Below, piece after piece: positions 6,457 to 6,560 of a DNA stretch of 6,560 bases. The position numbers and the translations under genes are program-made. A model generated the notes under the pieces. The model had not been told where the DNA came from and did not search any database. It saw nothing but the letters and a program-made list of their open reading frames with translations. The stretch covers positions 1 to 6,560 of the forward strand of contig DATKQI010000210.1 in NCBI GenBank assembly GCA_035532755.1, in the 5' to 3' direction. The stretch comes from DATKQI01 sp035532755 (GTDB lineage: Bacteria; Pseudomonadota; Alphaproteobacteria; Acetobacterales; Acetobacteraceae). The stretch's first letter is position 1. Each line of letters starts with the position of its first letter.

Positions 6457-6560
6457 TCACTCCTCGTCCCAGCCCCAAACCGTCGCGAGGGGAATCTCCA
6501 GGTCCGGAAAAGGTGGCGCGTTGACCGTCTGGCTTGCTCGACCGATCGCCACCTGTCGAT
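6457..6560 (-). CDS. C-terminal end of an unidentified gene, 5' part outside window
   Basis: On the minus strand one frame is open from the window edge to a TGA at 6459-6457, giving 33 full codons that end in PLATVWGWDEE. Its stop lies 3 nt before the DAO-family ATG, the spacing expected in an operon, and its codons carry the DAO gene's ribosome binding site. The other two minus-strand frames are also open over this short span. However, they translate to Arg/Ser- or Gly/Ser-rich sequence typical of shadows, while this one has ordinary protein composition. I do not recognise the family. The alternative is that this is the 5' untranslated and promoter region of the DAO gene; no clear promoter is visible. 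Confidence 0.5.
   Translation of the reverse strand, partial: RQVAIGRASQTVNAPPFPDLEIPLATVWGWDEE
6460..6465 (-). promoter_or_regulatory. Strong ribosome binding site for the DAO-family gene
   Basis: On the minus strand this reads GAGGAG, a near-ideal Shine-Dalgarno sequence 6 nt before ATG 6453. It fixes that start. It also coincides with the last two Glu codons of the putative upstream gene. Confidence 0.8.

Overview
The window is a gene-dense stretch of a high-GC bacterial chromosome or large replicon, about two thirds G+C by eye with strongly GC-biased third codon positions. Protein style points to a proteobacterium, most likely an alphaproteobacterium: a BetB of the 'ITGEVGTG ... GEVCSNGTR' type, a GbdR-like regulator and a DadA-like oxidase. 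The lineage is an inference and cannot be fixed without a database search. I see no rRNA, tRNA, CRISPR array, insertion sequence or phage gene.

Layout: (1) 1-1353, plus strand, betB, betaine aldehyde dehydrogenase, missing about 40 N-terminal residues at the window edge. (2) 1362-3023, plus, betA, choline dehydrogenase. (3) 3092-4087, plus, an AraC-type regulator with a DJ-1/PfpI-like sensor domain, resembling GbdR. (4) 4084-5178, plus, a second, divergent regulator of the same architecture, starting inside the stop of the first. (5) 5185-6453, minus, a DadA/DAO-family FAD oxidoreductase, convergent with the regulators. (6) 6457-6560, minus, the probable C-terminal end of another gene that would be co-transcribed with the oxidoreductase.

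How they fit: BetA and BetB oxidise choline to glycine betaine. In pseudomonads GbdR-type regulators respond to glycine betaine or dimethylglycine and switch on betaine catabolism. The plus-strand genes are tightly packed (8 nt between betB and betA, at most 68 nt before the first regulator, a 4-nt overlap between the regulators). They look like one transcript that makes betaine and may also make its sensor. The minus-strand FAD enzyme could oxidise an N-methylated or D-amino acid, but its substrate is not readable from sequence. A betI repressor or choline transporter is not in the window and might lie upstream of base 1.

Nothing here amounts to a clearly new biological system. The points most worth a second look are the tandem unequal regulators, the His-to-Ser change and proline-rich tail of the second one, and the unassigned minus-strand operon.
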